64,000 nt of DNA from Solwaraspora sp. WMMD791 (GCF_029581195.1 NZ_CP120737.1:2108001-2172000); one strand, 5' to 3'; counted from the stretch's first letter, positions 1 to 16,001 are shown. Notes: generated from the letters alone by a model not told the origin. Translations and numbers: made by a program.

Positions 1-813
1 GCCCCGGCGGCCACCACCCGATTCGACTCGACCAGATGCTCCATCGCCAGGTGCACCCCGCGCAGCGCCCGGCCCGGCGTCGCCGGGGTGTCCCGGCCGG
101 CGAGCGCGCCGCAGGCCAGCAGCACCGCGTCGTGGTCGGCCCGCAGCTGCGCGGCGGTGACGTCGACCCCGACGTTCACCCCGGTCTGGAACTGCACGCC
201 CTCGGCCGCCAACTGGGCCAACCGCAGGTCGATGTGCTGCTTTTCCAACTTGAAGTCGGGGATGCCGTAGCGCAGCAGCCCACCGATCGCGTCGTCACGT
301 TCGAAGACGGTCACCGCGTGCCCGGCCCGGGCCAGCTGCTGCGCGGCGGCCAGCCCGGCCGGGCCGGAGCCGACCACAGCGACCCGCCTACCCGACGGCG
401 CCGGCACCTCCTGCGGAGTGATCAGCCCGGCGTCGACCGCCCGGTTGATGATCTCCACCTCGACCTGCTTGATGGTCACCGGCGCGCCACCGCCAATGCC
501 CAGTACGCAGGCCGCCTCACACGGAGCCGGGCAGAGCCGGCCGGTGAACTCCGGGAAGTTGTTGGTGGCGTGCAGCGACTCGATCGCCGCTGCCCAGCCG
601 CCGGTGCGGACCAGGTCGTTCCAGTCCGGGATGCGGTTGCCCAGCGGGCAGCCGTCGTGGCAGAACGGGATCCCGCAGTCCATGCAGCGGGTCGCCTGCT
701 CGCGGATCAGCTCGTCGGTGGCCGGCGGGTAGACCTCCCGCCAGTCGGAGATCCGCACCGGTACGGGGCGGCGCTGCGGCAGTCGCCGGTCGAACCGCAG
801 GAATCCGGTCGGG

Positions 814-821
<8 letters not shown>
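1..821 (-). CDS. gltD: Glutamate synthase small subunit (partial, 3' end cut by window)
   Basis: NADPH-dependent small subunit of glutamate synthase; it feeds electrons to the large subunit GltB for making glutamate from glutamine and 2-oxoglutarate. About 273 N-terminal residues are visible. They start [10 protein letters not shown], carry two clusters of Fe-S cysteines ([14 protein letters not shown] near residue 40 and CPAPCEAAC near 95), then a dinucleotide-binding motif [12 protein letters not shown] near 145. The start is a GTG at 821 that overlaps the end of gltB by 8 bp, so the two are probably co-translated. The rest of the FAD/NADPH domain lies beyond the left edge. Confidence 0.95.
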
Positions 822-5466
<4,645 letters not shown>

Positions 5467-5593
5467 TCGCGCATGAACAGATTCGGGACGACGTCGGCCC
5501 TGGAGAGTTTATTGAGTCTACGTGAGGGGCCACCGGACATCACCAGTGCGAATTGATCACACGTCCACAGTATGGGACGTGTAGTCTCACAAG

Positions 5594-6646
5594 GTGGCCA
5601 ACCAGGAAGACCGACTCCTCGATCGGCTGGACCGGTTCTGCGATGCCGTACCGCGTGCCGCCGCCCGCCCCGAAGAGCTGGGCGATTATGTACTTTTCGT
5701 GCGGCGGGAGGAAGGCGGGTGGCCGTTCTACGCTCGCCCCCGCCGGGGTGCCGCCGCCCCGCCGGCCGCCGCCGACATCACCACCGTACGCGCTCGACAG
5801 CGCGAACTGGGGCTTCCCGAGTCGTTCGAATGGATCCACGAGATCCGGCCCGACCTGCTCGCCGTGGCCCGCGCCGCCGGCCTGGGGGTCCACCAGGCAC
5901 CGCTGATGGTGCTCGACCCGGCGGCCCTGCCCGCCGACTCCCCTGCCGACTCCCCTGCCGACCCGCCGGCCGTACGGCTGCTCGATCCGGATTCGCCCGG
6001 TTTCGAGACCGACCTGGCGGCCTGGTTCGCGGTCGCCCAGGCCGCCTTCAACCCCGTTTCGACCGCCGACGGACCGCTGCCGACCACGAGTGCAGATGCC
6101 CCCGAGATTGTTACAGTGACATTTCCCACTGTCGATAGTGGTGATCGGGCACCGGGTACGGAATGGCCGACAACCGGCGCGACGGCCGCTGTGCTCGCCA
6201 CCGCCGCCAACGGCCCGGATGCCGCGTCAGCCGCAGCGCAGGCACCTGCCACGGAGGCCACGCAGACCGCAGCGGCCACTCACACCACGACAGCCACCGA
6301 CCTGCTGCCGGCGACGCTGGTCCGCCACGAAGGTGACGCGATCCGCTCCGGCATCCACCGGATCGCGCTGGCCACCCTGCCTGGGCGGACCGACCCGGTC
6401 GCGGTCGGCTCGGTCAACCGGGTCGACGACGTGGCCGAGATCGTCGGGGTCGGCACCCTGCCGGCGGCCCGCCGGCAGGGCCTCGCCTCCGCCGTCACCG
6501 TCACCCTGGCCCGGCAGGCCCTCGCCGACGGCGTCGACCTGGTCTTCCTGGCAGCCGGCAGCGACGACGTCGCGATGCTCTACCACCGGCTCGGGTTCCG
6601 CCGCGTCGGCACCGCCTGCATCGCCAGCCCGACAGCCACCGTCTGA
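5594..6646 (+). CDS. GNAT-family N-acetyltransferase with long N-terminal extension
   Basis: Predicted acetyl-CoA-dependent N-acyltransferase of unknown substrate. The 350-residue product has its GNAT fold at the C-terminus (about residues 230-345), with the acetyl-CoA loop RRQGLAS near 290 and the typical LYHRLGFRRVG end. The first 220 residues are unusual: they hold a conserved-looking N-terminal module and then a low-complexity Ala/Thr/Pro linker that includes a 12-bp repeat unit encoding ADSPADSPAD. The start is a GTG with no ribosome site but a TAGTCT hexamer at 5582-5587, 6 nt upstream, so the mRNA is probably leaderless. The gene diverges from gltB. Confidence 0.85.
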   Translation: MANQEDRLLDRLDRFCDAVPRAAARPEELGDYVLFVRREEGGWPFYARPRRGAAAPPAAADITTVRARQRELGLPESFEWIHEIRPDLLAVARAAGLGVHQAPLMVLDPAALPADSPADSPADPPAVRLLDPDSPGFETDLAAWFAVAQAAFNPVSTADGPLPTTSADAPEIVTVTFPTVDSGDRAPGTEWPTTGATAAVLATAANGPDAASAAAQAPATEATQTAAATHTTTATDLLPATLVRHEGDAIRSGIHRIALATLPGRTDPVAVGSVNRVDDVAEIVGVGTLPAARRQGLASAVTVTLARQALADGVDLVFLAAGSDDVAMLYHRLGFRRVGTACIASPTATV

Positions 6647-6689
6647 GCCGACAGCCAGAGGTCGGGGCGGCCGGGACCGGCTCCACCGG

Positions 6690-7889
6690 TCACGACGGTG
6701 GCGGACTCCACCGGTCGGCGGTGGCCGCGACGCTGCCCAGCAGCCGGGGGCTGATCGTGCCGAGCGTGGCGTCGCGGGCCCGCAGCGCCAACCGGCCCCG
6801 GGCCTGCAACACCGCCGCCATCCGCCGGCTCTGCCGCACCATCGCCACCGTCCGGGGCCGCCGCAGCCTGCTGTACGCGGCCACCGCGTCGGCCAACCGC
6901 GGGCCCGGCACCGCGTCCCGGACCACCGCGCAGAGCGTCGCCGCGTCCTCGAACGCCAGGCAGGCACCCTGACCGAGATGGTGCGACATGGCATGCGCCG
7001 CGTCGCCGAGCAGGACCACGCCGCCCGGACCGGTCGGGAACCCGTACGACGGAGGCAGTGGCCGCAACTCGCGGACCTCGGCCTGGACCAGGTCCGCCGG
7101 TTCGGTCGCGGCGAGCAACTCCCCGACCGGGCTCGGCCAGCCGGCGAACCAGCGGCGCAGCAACGTCAACTGGGTCGCCGGCGGCTCCGGCCGGGACGCG
7201 CCGGCCGCCGTCGCCACCCAGTAGATGCCGCCCCGGCTGGAGCCGCCGGCCGAGCCCCGCTCGCCCAGCGACGCCGACACGAACCGGTACCCGGCACCGA
7301 GGATCTCCCCCGAGATACGCTCCGGCGGCAACTGCGGCGCCCGGTACCAGGGGACCACCGCCCGCCAGGCGGCGCACCCCGAGCTGACCACCGTACTGGC
7401 CGGGGCCAACGCGGGGCGCAGCGTGCTCTGCGCGCCATCCGCCGCGACCACCAGGTCGGCCTCGACCACGCCCCGGCCGGTGGTCACCGCCGGCCGGTCC
7501 GTCGAGGCCGGTCGCAGGCCGCGCACCGCCACCCCGGTACGGATCTCCACCTGCTCACCCAGACCGGCGATCAGGGCGTCGTGCAGATCCTCCTGATGGA
7601 CCACCACCGGGACCCGCTCACCGGCCTGCGGCCGCGGCTGCACCAGCCACTGCCCGTCGGGCCGGCGGACACCGTGGTACGCCAGCCCGGTCGCGATCGC
7701 GTCCAGCCCGCCGCCGAGTCCGAGCGCCTGCAACGCGCGGATCCCGTTCGGCCAGAGCACCAGAGCGGTGCCGGCCGACCGGATCCGGTCCTGCCGCTCC
7801 AGCAGGGTGACCCGCCACCCCGACCGGGCCAGCGCGCCCGCGACCGCCAGCCCACCGACACCGGCCCCCACCACGACGGCAGTACGCAT
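6690..7889 (-). CDS. FAD-dependent monooxygenase (class A flavoprotein)
   Basis: Aromatic-ring hydroxylase type of flavin monooxygenase, 399 residues. It opens with the FAD Rossmann motif VVGAGVGGLAVAGAL (residues 6-20) and an acidic ribose-binding residue in LLERQ; the second FAD motif VVLLGDAAHAM is near residue 293 and is followed by GQGACLAFEDA. These are hallmarks of the UbiH/PHBH family. The substrate cannot be read from sequence. ATG start with a GGCGGGG ribosome site close upstream. It lies between the convergent GNAT gene and lgt; no pathway partner is nearby, so the role is open. Confidence 0.85.
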   Translation of the reverse strand: MRTAVVVGAGVGGLAVAGALARSGWRVTLLERQDRIRSAGTALVLWPNGIRALQALGLGGGLDAIATGLAYHGVRRPDGQWLVQPRPQAGERVPVVVHQEDLHDALIAGLGEQVEIRTGVAVRGLRPASTDRPAVTTGRGVVEADLVVAADGAQSTLRPALAPASTVVSSGCAAWRAVVPWYRAPQLPPERISGEILGAGYRFVSASLGERGSAGGSSRGGIYWVATAAGASRPEPPATQLTLLRRWFAGWPSPVGELLAATEPADLVQAEVRELRPLPPSYGFPTGPGGVVLLGDAAHAMSHHLGQGACLAFEDAATLCAVVRDAVPGPRLADAVAAYSRLRRPRTVAMVRQSRRMAAVLQARGRLALRARDATLGTISPRLLGSVAATADRWSPPPS

Positions 7890-7940
7890 CCGCCCCGCCT
7901 TCCCGGATCGATCGTCAGGCCACCCGATGCGGTGGCCCGG

Positions 7941-9191
7941 TCAGCGCCCGGACGTGTCCGGCTTGTTCTCCGTGGCGGCCACGGTCTCCGCAGCCACCGC
8001 CGGCTCGTCAGCCGGCTCCTCCGCCGCCACCGGCTCCTCCGCCACCGGCTCCTTGGTCGGTGCCGGCTCGGCAGCCGGAACCGGTTCCTCGGCAGCCGGA
8101 GCGTCCCCGGCCGGCGCGGTACCGGTACGCAGGTATTCGGCGTACTGCGGCTCGTCGACCACCTGGTAACCGCCGACGGCCTCGGCACCCGCCGGCCTGG
8201 CGGAGACATCGACCTGCGACACCCCACCGGTGGCGGCACCGGAGCCCCCGGGCTGCCCCGAGCCGGGCGTGTCCGCTCCGGCCGACCCGCCGGACGTGCC
8301 AGCCGTCCCACCAGCGGACAGCGGCGGCAACGGTTCGCCGGCGGCGTCCAGCGGGATCAGGAACTGCTGCGGGCCACGGACCCGGACCAGGTACGCCAAC
8401 GCGCCGAGGAAGACCAGCAGCGAGGTCCACACGTTCAGCCGGACCCCGAGGATCTCGTTGGCGGTGTCGGTACGCATCATCTCGATCCAGAACCGGCCGG
8501 CGGTGTAACCCATCACGTACACCGCGAACGCCCGCCCGGCACCGAGCTTCCAGCGGCGCTCGGCCAGGATCACCAGACCGGCGACACCGACGTTCCAGAG
8601 CGCCTCGTACAGGAACGTCGGGTGGTACAGCCCCGGCTCCAGCACCGGGTTGCCCTCCGGATCCCGCAGGGCCTGGCCCGGATTGGCCCGGTCCATCTGG
8701 TGCACCTGCAGCCCCCACGGCAACGTGGTCGGGCCGCCGTACAGCTCGTTGTTGAACCAGTTGCCGAATCTCCCGACCGCCTGGGCCAGCGGCAGCCCCG
8801 GGGCCAGCGCGTCGGCGACCACGGTCAGCGGGATACCGAGCTGGCGGGCGGCGAGCCAGGCACCCACCGCGCCACCGGCGACCGCGCCCCAGATGCCGAG
8901 CCCGCCCTGCCAGATGTAGAGGGCCTCGATCGGGTTGCCGCCGGCGCCGAAGTACTCCTGCGGCGAGCTGACGACGTGGTAGAGCCGGGCACCGATGATG
9001 CCGGCCGGCACCGCCCAGATGGCGATGTCCAGCACCGCCCAGGGTCGGGCCCCGCGCTGGCGGAGGCGGTACTCGGTGACCACGCAGGCCACGACGATGC
9101 CGGCGACGATGCAGAGCGCGTACGCCCGGATGGGTATCGGACCAAGCTGCCAGACCGCAGTGGCCGGGCTGGGGATAGCGGCGAGAGTCAC
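7941..9191 (-). CDS. lgt: Prolipoprotein diacylglyceryl transferase
   Basis: Membrane enzyme that moves a diacylglyceryl group from phosphatidylglycerol to the lipobox Cys of prolipoproteins. It carries the Lgt signature GRFGNWFNNELYG and several hydrophobic helices. From the GTG at 9191 the product is about 416 residues. An upstream in-frame start at 9365 would run into trpA and is unlikely; a TAGCGT hexamer at 9200-9205 (minus strand) 8 nt before the chosen GTG supports a leaderless start. The C-terminal 130 residues are a low-complexity Ala/Glu/Pro tail common in actinobacterial Lgt. It lies downstream of trpCBA. lspA, the next enzyme of the same pathway, is also in this window. Confidence 0.94.
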   Translation of the reverse strand: MTLAAIPSPATAVWQLGPIPIRAYALCIVAGIVVACVVTEYRLRQRGARPWAVLDIAIWAVPAGIIGARLYHVVSSPQEYFGAGGNPIEALYIWQGGLGIWGAVAGGAVGAWLAARQLGIPLTVVADALAPGLPLAQAVGRFGNWFNNELYGGPTTLPWGLQVHQMDRANPGQALRDPEGNPVLEPGLYHPTFLYEALWNVGVAGLVILAERRWKLGAGRAFAVYVMGYTAGRFWIEMMRTDTANEILGVRLNVWTSLLVFLGALAYLVRVRGPQQFLIPLDAAGEPLPPLSAGGTAGTSGGSAGADTPGSGQPGGSGAATGGVSQVDVSARPAGAEAVGGYQVVDEPQYAEYLRTGTAPAGDAPAAEEPVPAAEPAPTKEPVAEEPVAAEEPADEPAVAAETVAATENKPDTSGR

Positions 9192-9298
9192 GGATGCACA
9201 CGCTACCGTCGCGACCCGTCGACCCGGCACCCCGGTCAGGGTGGGAAAACCGCGTGTCTCGCTCCGGCACCGCTGGCCGGGTCGATGGATGACGGCCC

Positions 9299-9344
9299 GG
9301 GTCAGCGGCTGACTGCCCGGCGGGTCAGCGGCTGACGGCCCGGA
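9299..9344. repeat. Tandem 23-bp repeat over the trpA stop codon
   Basis: Two adjacent 23-bp units, at 9299-9321 and 9322-9344, differ at only two positions. The right-hand unit contains the trpA stop codon (9325-9327) and the last codons; the left-hand unit is a copy lying downstream of the gene. A further partial copy of the unit end sits just left of 9299. Confidence 0.8.
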
Positions 9345-10124
9345 CCCCGGCGGCGAGCTCGCCACTGAGCTGACGCAGGGCGGCCAGCCCGGAAGCCAGG
9401 TCGGGGGCGTCGAGCAGGCAGCGGATCAACGCGCTGCCGACGATCACCCCGTCGGCGAAGGAGCCGACCTGCGCCGCCTGGGCGCCGTTGCCGACCCCGA
9501 GGCCGACCCCGACCGGCAGGTCGGTGACCGCGCGCAGCCGGCGGACCAGCGTCGGCGCCGCGTCGGAGGACTGCTCCCGGGCGCCGGTGACCCCCATCAG
9601 GGCGGTGGCGTAGACGAAGCCCCGGCAGTGCCGGACCGTCATCGCCAACCGCTCGTCGGTCGACGACGGTGAGACCAGGAAGGTCCGGTCCAGGCCGTAC
9701 GTGTCCGACGCCGCCAGCCAGTCGTCGGCCTCGTCCGGGATCAGGTCCGGGGTGATCAGGCCGGTCCCGCCGGCGGCGGCCAGGTCTCGAGCGAACGTGT
9801 CGACCCCGTACCGCTCGATCGGGTTCCAGTAGGTCATCGTGACCACCGGGGCACCGGTGGCGGCGACCGCCTCGATGATCCGCAGGGCATCGGCGATGCG
9901 CACCCCACCGGCCAGCGCGATGTCGCTGGCCCGCTGGATCACCGGGCCGTCCATCACCGGATCGGAGTACGGCAGCTCGACCTCGATGACGTCGACCCCG
10001 GCGTCGACCATCGCCCGCATCGCCGTGATGCTGTCGTCGACCGTCGGGAAGCCGGCCGGCATGCAGCCGACCAGGACCGCCCGGCCCTCGGCGCGGGCCT
10101 TGTCGAACGCGACCGTGATGCTCA

Positions 10125-10125
<1 letters not shown>
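9325..10125 (-). CDS. trpA: Tryptophan synthase alpha chain
   Basis: Cleaves indole-3-glycerol phosphate to indole and glyceraldehyde 3-phosphate; indole is passed to TrpB. The product is 266 residues, the normal length. Catalytic acids are seen in ELPYSDPVMDGPVIQ (family Glu49 and Asp60 equivalents), and the C-terminal phosphate-binding glycines are in VGVGLGVGNG and IVGSALI. The ATG at 10125 overlaps the trpB stop by one base (TGATG). A duplicated copy of the 3' end follows the gene. Confidence 0.96.
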
Positions 10126-11368
<1,243 letters not shown>

Positions 11369-11372
<4 letters not shown>

Positions 11373-12223
11373 CGGACCGGCCGTGGGGTCGCCGGGTGGT
11401 TGCCCGCGTTGACCAGCTCCGCGACCGCGTCCCGGGGGCTCTTCTGGGTGACCAGGCCCTCGCCGACCAGGACGGCGTCGGCGCCGGCCGACGCGTACCT
11501 GATCAGGTCGTGCGGCCCCCGCACCCCCGATTCGGCGATCTTGACGACGCTGTTGGGCAGCCCGGGGGCGATCCGTTCGAAGACCGACCGGTCGACCTCC
11601 AGGGTGCGCAGGTCCCGGGCGTTGACCCCGATGACCTGGGCACCGGCCTCCAGGGCCCGATCGGCCTCCTCCTCGGTGTGCACCTCGACCAGCGCGGTCA
11701 TGCCCAGCGACTCGATCCGCTCCAGCAGACCGACCAGGACGTTCTGCTCCAACGCGACGACCATCAGCAGCACCAGGTCGGCACCGTGCGCACGGGCCTC
11801 GTGCACCTGGTAGCTGGAGACGATGAAGTCCTTGCGCAGCACCGGCACGTCCACCGCGGCCCGCACGGCGGTCAGGTCGTCCAGCGAGCCACCGAACCAC
11901 CGGCCCTCGGTGAGCACGCTGATGCAGCGGGCACCGCCGGCGGCGTACTCGGTCGCCAGGTCCGCCGGATCCGGGATGTCGGCCAGCGCGCCCTTCGACG
12001 GCGACGACCGCTTGACCTCGGCGATCACCCCGACCCCGGGCTTACGCAGCGCGGCGCACGCGTCGATCGGCGGCGGTGCCGCGGCGGCGAGCTCACGGAT
12101 CCGGCTCAGCGGCACCAGCTCCTCGCGACGCTTCAGGTCGGCCCGGACGCCAGCAAGGATCTCATCGAGAACGCTGAGTGCCGGCGCCGCCGGTCCCGCG
12201 CTGTCTTCCTGGTCAGCAGTCAC
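11369..12223 (-). CDS. trpC: Indole-3-glycerol phosphate synthase
   Basis: Makes indole-3-glycerol phosphate from CdRP, the step before TrpAB. The TIM barrel carries [13 protein letters not shown] (catalytic Lys), [16 protein letters not shown] and IAESGV, all family motifs. I place the start at the GTG at 12223 ([10 protein letters not shown], 284 residues) because GAGAGGGGAG lies a suitable distance upstream. An ATG at 12250 is an alternative that would add nine residues but has no ribosome site. It is the first gene of trpCBA and diverges from the small gene at 12638. Confidence 0.94.
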
Positions 12224-12637
12224 CAACGGACTCCCCTCTCCGGGTGTCATGCGCCCGATGCTAGGCGGCGGCGCAGGGTAACCAGAGCCGGGGGTATGGC
12301 GCGCCTCACGAATTGGACTGGGGCATAATGTCCAACCTTTTGTGTCAACGGCATCACCCACCGTACTCAAGTGCCGACCCGACGGACCCATGCCTGCGGA
12401 ATCTCCGCGATTCCATCGACATTGATCTTAGCCTGCCGGACGGTGGGGGCGCGCTGTGGCACAGATCAACACCGGCGGTACGGACGACACCGGTGCACCG
12501 GGGCGATAGTTGACACAGGCGTCACCGCCGACAGTTGACCTGCGGGTCACCGTCGCGAAACAGGCCCCGGTCAGCATGGAGTTCGGGCAGACTGGTCGGC
12601 GGTAGCCGCCGGCCGTGCAACCACCCTGGGGGGCACC
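12224..12637. other. Intergenic region between trpC and the 12638 gene
   Basis: A 414-bp gap. Facing trpC there is a TTGACA (minus strand, 12343-12348) next to a dyad TTGGAC-N11-GTCCAA at 12313-12335; a CATTAT is only 12 bp from TTGACA, too close for a standard sigma-70 promoter, so the promoter is uncertain. Facing right there is an imperfect 20-bp direct repeat beginning AGTTGAC at 12508 and at 12533. I see no convincing Trp-rich leader peptide or attenuator. Confidence 0.4.
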
Positions 12638-12943
12638 ATGAGCACCGCGCCACGCGACACGACCGTCGACCTGATCGCCATCCCCCGCGCCGTCGTCGCC
12701 CTGGCCGCCGAGGTCGCGCACTCGGTCGAACGCGCCGTGGTGGGCGACCACCGGGTGCGTACCGCGCAGGGCAACGCCTGGGAGGCGATCTGCGCCGACC
12801 GGGCCCGCGCCCACCAGCGTGACGAGATCCGCCGGCTGGTCGCGACGCTGGCGAGCAGCCGGCCGGTCGAGACGCAGACCGCCGACGCCCGCCGGGAGAC
12901 CAGGCCGACCACCACCCGACGGGAGACCGGCGCGGCGGCGTGA
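12638..12943 (+). CDS. Small hypothetical protein inside the trp region
   Basis: A 101-residue product without a domain I recognise. It has an amphipathic helical middle (LIAIPRAVVALAAEVAHSVE, then RDEIRRLVATLASS) and a charged Arg/Thr-rich tail; no signal peptide or membrane segment. The ATG has a strong GGGGGG ribosome site and the frame has normal high-GC codon bias, so it looks real. It sits on the strand opposite trpM and trpC, ending 4 bp from the trpM stop, and so splits what is usually one continuous trp region. Confidence 0.7.
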   Translation: MSTAPRDTTVDLIAIPRAVVALAAEVAHSVERAVVGDHRVRTAQGNAWEAICADRARAHQRDEIRRLVATLASSRPVETQTADARRETRPTTTRRETGAAA

Positions 12944-12947
12944 CGGG

Positions 12948-13640
12948 CTAACGCGGCCCGTCGTCGACGGTCGGATCCTCACCCCGGTCGAGCGCGGCCC
13001 AGGTGTCGAGCGTCGACCTCGGTGCCGACGTCGCCCGGCGGTCGGCCGCCGGGCGGGTCGACGTCGCCCCAGGTGCCGTCGTCCCGGGCGCCGTCCGCTC
13101 GTACCGGGCCCCCATCGCCGGCCAGCCACCCGACCGCAGGACCGTCACCAGCCCACCGGCGGTCGACAGCAGCGCCCCCGCCATCGCCAGGGCCGGCCAG
13201 TGCGGCGCGGTCGACGCCGTTTCCGCCGCCGCCCGACCCACCGGGGTCACCCCGACCAGCACCGCCGCCGCGCCCGCCAGCACCGCCACACCGACGACGG
13301 CGAGCAACGCCCCGATCAGCCGCCTGACCAGTCCCCGGCTGGCCAGCACCGCCCCCGCGCCGGCCAGCCCGACCAGGGCCAGCGCCGGTAACCACGGCAG
13401 TACGTCGGCCCCGGTGCGTACCACCTCCACGGCAGGCAGCGGCTCCGGCCGTACCGTCACCTCCACCCCCCACGCCTGCCGGGCGGCGTACCAGGTCAGG
13501 CCGGCGCCGACCAGGCAGGCACCGACGGCACCGGCCAGCTCCCGACGGACGCCGGGCGCCCGCGAGCCGGCCCCGCCGGCGGCCGTCGGGCCCGGTGCGC
13601 CCGCGGCAGGTCCGATGCCGTCCGGCCCGTTGCCGGTCAC
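12948..13640 (-). CDS. Trp biosynthesis-associated membrane protein
   Basis: A 230-residue protein of the Trp_oprn_chp family (TIGR02234), found next to trpE in many actinobacteria; its biochemical role is unknown. Four hydrophobic segments can be seen: about residues 32-48, 83-100, 106-128 and 148-165, with a periplasmic-type loop between the first two. The N- and C-termini are Gly/Pro/Thr-rich and disordered. The GTG start overlaps the trpE stop by 4 bp, so it is translated with trpE. It is convergent with the small gene ending at 12943. Confidence 0.88.
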   Translation of the reverse strand: MTGNGPDGIGPAAGAPGPTAAGGAGSRAPGVRRELAGAVGACLVGAGLTWYAARQAWGVEVTVRPEPLPAVEVVRTGADVLPWLPALALVGLAGAGAVLASRGLVRRLIGALLAVVGVAVLAGAAAVLVGVTPVGRAAAETASTAPHWPALAMAGALLSTAGGLVTVLRSGGWPAMGARYERTAPGTTAPGATSTRPAADRRATSAPRSTLDTWAALDRGEDPTVDDGPR

Positions 13641-15190
13641 CGGGCCGGGCGCAGGGTCTCGGCGGCGGCGATCGCGACCAGCACCGCCGCAGCCTTGCTC
13701 TGGGTCTCCCGCTCCTCGGCGGCCGGATCGGAGTCGGCCACGATCCCCGCGCCCGCCTGCACGTAGGCGCGACCGCCCCGGATCACCGCGGTCCGGATCG
13801 CGATCGCCATGTCGAGGTCGCCGCCGAAGCCGAAGTAGCCGACGGTGCCGCCGTAGATGCCCCGGCGGGTCGGCTCCAGCTCCTCGATGATCTCCATCGC
13901 CCGTACCTTCGGCGCACCGGACAGGGTTCCGGCCGGGAAGCTCGCCGCCAGCGCGTCGAACGCGGTACGGTCCGCGCGCAGCTCGCCCACCACCGTCGAC
14001 ACGATGTGCATGACATGGCTGTACCGCTCGACCGTGGCGAACTCCGGCACCTCCACGGTGCCGGGCCGGCAGACCCGGCCCAGGTCGTTACGGCCCAGGT
14101 CGACGAGCATGACGTGTTCGGCCCGTTCCTTCGGGTCGGCCAGCAGCTCGGCGGCGAGCGCCGCGTCCTCCTCCGGGGTCGCCCCCCGCCGCCGGGTGCC
14201 GGCGATCGGGTGCAGCAACGCGCGCCGGGTGCCCTCCTCGGTGACGGTCACCTTCAGATGCGCCTCCGGCGACGACCCGACCACGTCGAAGTCGTCGAAC
14301 CGCAGCAGGTACATGTAGGGGCTCGGGTTGGTGGCCCGCAGCACCCGGTAGACGTCCAACGGGTCGGCGGTGGTGTCCCGCTCGAACCGCTGCGCCAGCA
14401 CGATCTGGAAGCACTCGCCGGCCCGGATCGCCTCCTTGGCCTGCTCGACCGCCTTCGGGTACTCCCCCGGTGCGGTACGGCTGCGAACCGCGCCCGCGTC
14501 GGCCGGAGTGTCGATCATGGACACCATCGGCGGGTTGGGCCGCGACAGCGCGGTGGTCATCGCGTCCAGCCGGCCGATCGCGTGGTGGTAGGCGGCGGCG
14601 ACCGTGGCGGGATCGGCGGACTCCGGCAGTACCGCGTTGGCGACCAGGATCGCCGTACCGTCGTAGTGGTCGAGTACCACCAGGTCGGTGGCGAGCAGCA
14701 GACCGAACTCGGGCAGTCCCAGCTCGTCGGCGGTCAGCTCGGGCAGCCGCTCCAGCCGGCGCACGAAGTCGTAACTCAGGTAGCCGACCAGGCCACCGGT
14801 CAGCGGCGGCAGCCCGGCGGTGGCATCGGGCACTGGTGGCGGGCCGGTCAGCGCGGCGACCGTCGACCGCAGCACGTCCACCGGGTCGCCGCCGCCGGGC
14901 AGCCCGTCCGGTGGGTCGCCGAGCCAACGGGCGACACCGCCGGACTCGGTCAACGTCGCCGCGCTGCGCACCCCGACGAACGAGTAGCGCGACCAGGCGG
15001 TGCCGGCCGACCCGGCGCCCTGTTCGGCGGACTCCAGCAGGAAGGTCCCCGGCCCACCGGCGAGTTTGCGGTACACCCCGACCGGGGTCTCGCCGTCGGC
15101 CAACAGCCGACGGGTGACCGGCACCACCCGGCGTTGCCGGGCCAGGTTGGCGAAGGTCTGCGCGTCCGGGCTGACCGTTCCGGTCGTCAT
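13637..15190 (-). CDS. trpE: Anthranilate synthase component I
   Basis: Chorismate-binding large subunit that makes anthranilate, first step to tryptophan. The 517-residue product keeps the tryptophan feedback element LLESAE near residue 51 and chorismate-site motifs [19 protein letters not shown] and [15 protein letters not shown]. The glutamine amidotransferase partner (TrpG) is not in the window. The ATG overlaps the hisI stop by 4 bp (ATGA), linking histidine and tryptophan synthesis in one transcript, and trpM follows with another overlap. Confidence 0.96.
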   Translation of the reverse strand: MTTGTVSPDAQTFANLARQRRVVPVTRRLLADGETPVGVYRKLAGGPGTFLLESAEQGAGSAGTAWSRYSFVGVRSAATLTESGGVARWLGDPPDGLPGGGDPVDVLRSTVAALTGPPPVPDATAGLPPLTGGLVGYLSYDFVRRLERLPELTADELGLPEFGLLLATDLVVLDHYDGTAILVANAVLPESADPATVAAAYHHAIGRLDAMTTALSRPNPPMVSMIDTPADAGAVRSRTAPGEYPKAVEQAKEAIRAGECFQIVLAQRFERDTTADPLDVYRVLRATNPSPYMYLLRFDDFDVVGSSPEAHLKVTVTEEGTRRALLHPIAGTRRRGATPEEDAALAAELLADPKERAEHVMLVDLGRNDLGRVCRPGTVEVPEFATVERYSHVMHIVSTVVGELRADRTAFDALAASFPAGTLSGAPKVRAMEIIEELEPTRRGIYGGTVGYFGFGGDLDMAIAIRTAVIRGGRAYVQAGAGIVADSDPAAEERETQSKAAAVLVAIAAAETLRPAR

Positions 15191-15633
15191 CGGCCCCCCT
15201 CGGTGGCGGTGATCGTGCCGGTCACCGGCAGTTCGTCGAAGAAGCAGTTCGGTGCACCGGTGTGGCAGGCGGCACCGACCTGCTCCACGGCGACCAGGAC
15301 GGCGTCACCGTCGCAGTCCAGCCGCACCGACCGCACGTACTGGTGGTGCCCGGAGGTGGCCCCCTTGACCCAGTATTCCTGCCGGCTGCGCGACCAGTAG
15401 GTGGCCCGGCCGGTGGTCAGCGTCCGGTGCAGCGCCTCGTCGTCCATCCACGCCATCATCAGCACCTCGCCGGTGCCGTGCCGCTGCACGACGGCGGCGA
15501 CCAGGCCGTCGGCGGTGCGGCGCAACCGGGCCGCGATGGCGGGATCGAGGGCGGACGCGCGGGCGGGGGCGCCGTCGCCGGGCCGCCGCCGGGCGGCTGC
15601 GGGGTCGGCGTGCGGTTCATCGGGTACGGGCAC
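15187..15633 (-). CDS. hisI: Phosphoribosyl-AMP cyclohydrolase
   Basis: Third step of histidine synthesis; opens the purine ring of phosphoribosyl-AMP. The 148-residue product has an Ala/Arg-rich extension of about 30 residues, then the family core: [24 protein letters not shown] and the metal-site region LDCDGDAVL ... [13 protein letters not shown]. The start is a GTG; a GACAAT hexamer lies 8 nt upstream (15642-15647, minus strand), so a leaderless mRNA is possible. It heads the hisI-trpE-trpM operon and is separated from hisF by 25 kb. Confidence 0.95.
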   Translation of the reverse strand: MPVPDEPHADPAAARRRPGDGAPARASALDPAIAARLRRTADGLVAAVVQRHGTGEVLMMAWMDDEALHRTLTTGRATYWSRSRQEYWVKGATSGHHQYVRSVRLDCDGDAVLVAVEQVGAACHTGAPNCFFDELPVTGTITATEGGR

Positions 15634-16001
15634 AGTGACCGATTGTCCCGTACGGCCGAACCGGCGTGCTGCCGCGTCCCGTCACCGGTGTCGTAAGCCC
15701 GACAGCGGTCGGCCGGATCCGACGGTTCGGGGGCTGTGCCGTCGCGGCCGGAGGGGTACCTTGACGGTGCGCCGCCACGGTCGAGGTCTGCGGGCACGTC
15801 CCATGCCCCGCACCGGTTCCGGCACCTGTCGACAGCACCGCGCCCGGGGCCTGCCCGGCGCGGTCGACGTACGTCCGGCCGGGTCCGTCGGCCTCGTCCG
15901 GTGCGGCGAGTCGGCGCACCACCCCAGCCACACGCCCGTGCGGGTGACGACCCGGTTGCACCGCCGACCGGGCACCCGCCGACGCGGACGGAGGATTCTC
16001 G
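15634..16001. other. Divergent intergenic region hisI / acidic protein
   Basis: A 368-bp gap between divergent genes. It holds the likely hisI -10 element near 15642 and the ribosome site GGAGGA just before 16002. A TTGACG at about 15760 could be a -35 element for the right-hand gene but has no good -10. No repeat, RNA gene or long hairpin is obvious. Confidence 0.4.

Noticed and set aside
6138-9335. A 1065-codon open frame on the plus strand across the GNAT end, the monooxygenase and lgt
   Set aside because: It runs antisense through two well-supported genes and out of frame with the GNAT gene; composition is Arg/Pro-rich and no domain is visible.
12250-12440. A trp attenuator or Trp-rich leader peptide before trpC
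   Set aside because: The only in-frame leader candidate contains a single Trp and no clear terminator/antiterminator pair can be drawn.
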